DNA of 64,000 bases from contig OZ246956.1 of assembly GCA_965232105.1 (NCBI GenBank), forward strand, positions 4,030,001 to 4,094,000, read 5' to 3'. A program made the translations under genes and the position numbers. This stretch comes from Multivorans sp965232105 (GTDB lineage Bacteria > Acidobacteriota > Thermoanaerobaculia > Multivoradales > Multivoraceae). The stretch's first letter is position 1, and each line of letters starts with the position of its first letter. Below, in pieces: positions 62,363 to 64,000 of the stretch. A model generated the notes under the pieces. That model made no database searches. It worked only from the letters and a program-made list of their open reading frames with translations, and was not told the origin of the DNA.

Positions 62363-62995
62363 ATGAATCGACGCAACATAATCTGGACCGCGACAGTCCT
62401 GTTCTCTATCTCGGTAGCCGCCTGCGCACAGGTCGGCGCCAACGACGGCCTCCTCAACCCGAACCTCGCCAGCGAGGAGGAACTGTCGGCAGTCGACGGT
62501 CTCGACGGTGATGCGGTCGAGGCTCTGGTCGACGGCCGTCCCTTCCTGCGCGCCGCGGACCTCCACGCCGTGGTCTCGGCCCACGTCGCCGAGGACGCAT
62601 ACGACGCGATCTACGGCGCCATCTGGGTCCCCATCGACCTGAACGACGCGACCTCCGAGGAAATCGGCCTCATCCCGGGCGTCGGCGAGCGGATGACTCA
62701 TGAGTTCGAGGAGTACCGTCCCTACACCGCGCTGGCCCAGTTCCACCGGGAGATCGGCAAGTACGTCGACGACGACGAAGTGGCGCGCCTGGCGCAGTAC
62801 GTCTACGTCCGCATCGACCTGAACACGGCCTCGGGCGAGGAGATCCTGAGCATCCCCGGCGTCGGCCTCCGGATGCGGCACGAGTTCAGGGAGTACCGGC
62901 CCTACGAGGCGATGGCCCAGTTCCGCCGCGAGATCGGGAAGTACGTCGACGACGACGAGGTCGAACGGCTCGCGCGCTACGTCGAGATCCGGTAG
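62363..62995 (+). CDS. helix-hairpin-helix lipoprotein with duplicated 60-aa domain
   Basis: A 210-aa lipoprotein (lipobox ending SVAAC). After a diverged first unit come two nearly identical 60-residue units: IDLNDATSEEIGLIPGVGERM... and IDLNTASGEEILSIPGVGLRM..., each with the HhH GVG loop and a following YRPYxAxAQFxREIGKYVDDDEV stretch. ComEA and PsbU have related domains. In the periplasm this could bind DNA or act as a protein-docking module. ATG 62363 is preferred (AAGGA at eight bases); GTG 62360 is possible. It is the last gene of the quinohemoprotein module. Confidence 0.75.
   Translation: MNRRNIIWTATVLFSISVAACAQVGANDGLLNPNLASEEELSAVDGLDGDAVEALVDGRPFLRAADLHAVVSAHVAEDAYDAIYGAIWVPIDLNDATSEEIGLIPGVGERMTHEFEEYRPYTALAQFHREIGKYVDDDEVARLAQYVYVRIDLNTASGEEILSIPGVGLRMRHEFREYRPYEAMAQFRREIGKYVDDDEVERLARYVEIR
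62633..62992 (+). repeat. two 180-bp in-frame tandem repeats
   Basis: 62633-62812 and 62813-62992 encode the two matching 60-aa helix-hairpin-helix units. The length match is exact with no indel, and long stretches such as GTACGTCGACGACGACGA are shared in both, indicating a recent duplication. Confidence 0.8.
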
Positions 62996-63025
62996 CCCAA
63001 CGTCACGCCGAACACCGGCAGCGCC

Positions 63026-63496
63026 TCAGCGATCGTCAGTCGCAGCCTGCTGAAGCTCAACCAGGAACTCCAGAAAAGCCGTTCGGACGTACTCCTTCTG
63101 GCCGCCACTCAAGACATCGCCACCAATCGCCGCGCTCGACCTCGCCAACAGACTCGCGTCGATCGGCTTGGGCCGAAAGCCGGTCGCCTGAATGTGGCGG
63201 ATCAACTCTTCTCGTTCGGCCGCCGGGACGTTCCCCGCCTCGGCCTGCGCCATCTTCGAGAGTTCCCGGTTCGCCTCTTCGGACGTGAGTGGCTCGGCCT
63301 CTTCGCCAGCCGGCTGAGGCTGCGGGATGCAAGTCAGAAAGGGATGCAGGTCGTCCGCTTCCCACTCCCAATGCTCGTCCGCTTCCTGGACAAGCAGCTC
63401 AGACTGGTTGCTCGTCTGGAGCTTCGTGCCGGTGAGGACCCGCGAACCCTGGGCGAACAGGTAGCCAGCATCCACGAAGACCGCCACGTAGTCCAT
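63026..63496 (-). pseudogene. NYN-domain protein with internal deletion of the catalytic core
   Basis: A 156-aa frame. The start VAVFVDAGYLFAQGSRVLTG is the first strand of an NYN (PIN-like) ribonuclease domain with its Asp. The very next segment, NQSELLVQEADE, matches the last part of that domain, and the C-terminus (PIDASLLARSSAAIGGDV...EYVRTAFLEFL) matches the usual downstream region. Roughly 110-130 residues holding the other catalytic aspartates appear to be missing, in frame. It is therefore either a recent deletion pseudogene or a non-catalytic derivative. GGAGG precedes the ATG at four to five bases. Confidence 0.65.
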
Positions 63497-64000
63497 CGAC
63501 CCTCCGCCTCAAACTAACGGGGGGCTCCCGAGGGAGCCCCCATGAAAAGCCAGCCGCCCATTGTAGTTGCTTAGCGCTTCGGGCAAGGATGGCTACTGCG
63601 ACCTGCTGCCTTTCGGCGCGAGTCGCATTGGCGAATGCGACCACACCCGAATCTCGGTGTCAACCGCAAGCTCAGGCCGGACCGCTCAATGCACGGCGGT
63701 TGAGTCAAGGACAGCTACCCGGTCCCGGAAACGGTGACGGTGCTCGCCGCTTGACTTGCCGTGGCTGCCGAAGGGTGGGCAGCACGATCCTGCCGCCGAA
63801 TGACTGAGATCGACCGCAACCCGTCGCTCGAAGAACCGATGACCGCGACTCCCGCCGCGACCCGTTGCGCTCGGCGCCGCCGACCGACTACATCGCTCAC
63901 TTATCCTGTTGGCAGCCGGATGGCTTCCCCTCATCATCCTGTCGGCCGTTCACGCCGCCGTGCTGAGCCAGCGCGGCAGGCGTCGGCCCTGAGCGCGGAT
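63497..64000. other. 504 bp without a convincing gene
   Basis: Upstream of the NYN gene this holds a minus-strand TACAAT at 63560-63565 (possible -10), a 9-bp hairpin at 63520-63541 in the would-be leader and an 8-bp hairpin GTCGCATT/AATGCGAC at 63622-63641. From 63650 to the window end several short frames exist on both strands but none has family motifs. A hydrophobic reading near 63895-63992 lacks a start codon. Confidence 0.5.
63520..63541 (-). promoter_or_regulatory. GC-rich hairpin in the leader of the NYN gene
   Basis: 63520-63528 pairs with 63533-63541 (nine G-C/A-T pairs, loop CGAG). It lies about 24 nt before the minus-strand ATG at 63496, between the possible -10 at 63560-63565 and the GGAGG. 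It does not sequester the ribosome-binding site and has no T-run, so its role is unclear. Confidence 0.45.

Noticed and set aside
63686..63937. Minus-strand frame ending RDRVAVLDSTAVH as a transposase fragment
   Set aside because: No DDE context or inverted repeats; resemblance is confined to a few residues.
63895..63992. Hydrophobic peptide reading near the window end
   Set aside because: No start codon in frame before the helix and an upstream stop; cannot be supported from the window.
1..64000. tRNA, rRNA, CRISPR arrays, prophage or insertion sequences
   Set aside because: None could be seen on either strand by eye; a covariance-model tRNA scan was not possible.

Overview
The window is about 64 kb of high-GC, gene-dense bacterial DNA from a Gram-negative, aerobically respiring organism. 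Several things point to a free-living or host-associated Acidobacteriota-like lineage. There is a DUF1501/PSCyt-PSD1 pair (typical of planctomycetes, Verrucomicrobia and Acidobacteria), an alternative complex III (ACIII) module joined to an A1-type cytochrome c oxidase, a pyrR-pyrB-pyrC operon, several PQQ quinoproteins, a TonB-dependent receptor and CmcJ/NvfI-type enzymes. The phylum is an inference; there is no rRNA or tRNA gene to fix it. I saw no CRISPR array, prophage or intact insertion sequence.

Layout. 1-9.1 kb: a minus-strand amt-amidohydrolase-CmcJ operon and a planctomycete-type cytochrome/DUF1501 pair. 9.2-14.0 kb: LLM oxidoreductase, a 39-aa membrane ORF, a methyltransferase, a glycosyltransferase and a Tat-exported Gfo/Idh/MocA oxidoreductase. 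14.1-23.4 kb: a respiratory supercluster, actC-actD-actF, a cupredoxin-like protein, then ctaD-ctaE-subunit IV-CxxC membrane protein-ctaC, with a second cupredoxin-like lipoprotein reading divergently. actA, actB and actE are not at this locus. 23.4-30.4 kb: HAD hydrolase, M23-like protein, flavoprotein dehydrogenase, SDR and pyrRBC. 30.6-41.1 kb: smc, a cytochrome/copper-monooxygenase-like protein, a TMEM220-like protein and a MarR-type regulator with an RND efflux pair. 41.1-48.8 kb: a minus-strand run of epimerase, diheme cytochrome c, quinoprotein dehydrogenase with a lanthanide-type D-x-D motif, EF-hand esterase and TonB receptor. 48.9-55.5 kb: a tightly overlapping acetyltransferase-exonuclease III-sulfotransferase set, GST, a hydrolase and a DUF418 protein. 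55.6-63.0 kb: DUF1330 protein and a plus-strand quinohemoprotein module (cytochrome c, two four-helix membrane proteins, two quinoproteins, a membrane protein and a duplicated helix-hairpin-helix lipoprotein). 63.0-64.0 kb: an internally deleted NYN-domain gene and about 500 bp of mostly uninformative sequence.

The most unusual object is a pair of noncoding elements (47517-47694 and 51419-51562). Each is a long inverted repeat enclosing a loop of exactly 108 nt. The loops share collinear conserved blocks while the stem sequences are unrelated. In the first copy all three non-Watson-Crick stem pairs are G.U when read as plus-strand RNA. This is the pattern expected of a structured RNA family. 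I recognise no described family.

Expression features recur across the window. Many genes overlap by 4 bp (ATGA/GTGA/TTGA, and apparently CTGA). At least six genes without a Shine-Dalgarno sequence have a TAnnnT hexamer ending 6-9 nt before the start codon, which suggests leaderless mRNAs. Coordinates of starts were refined with these signals and with conserved N-terminal motifs.
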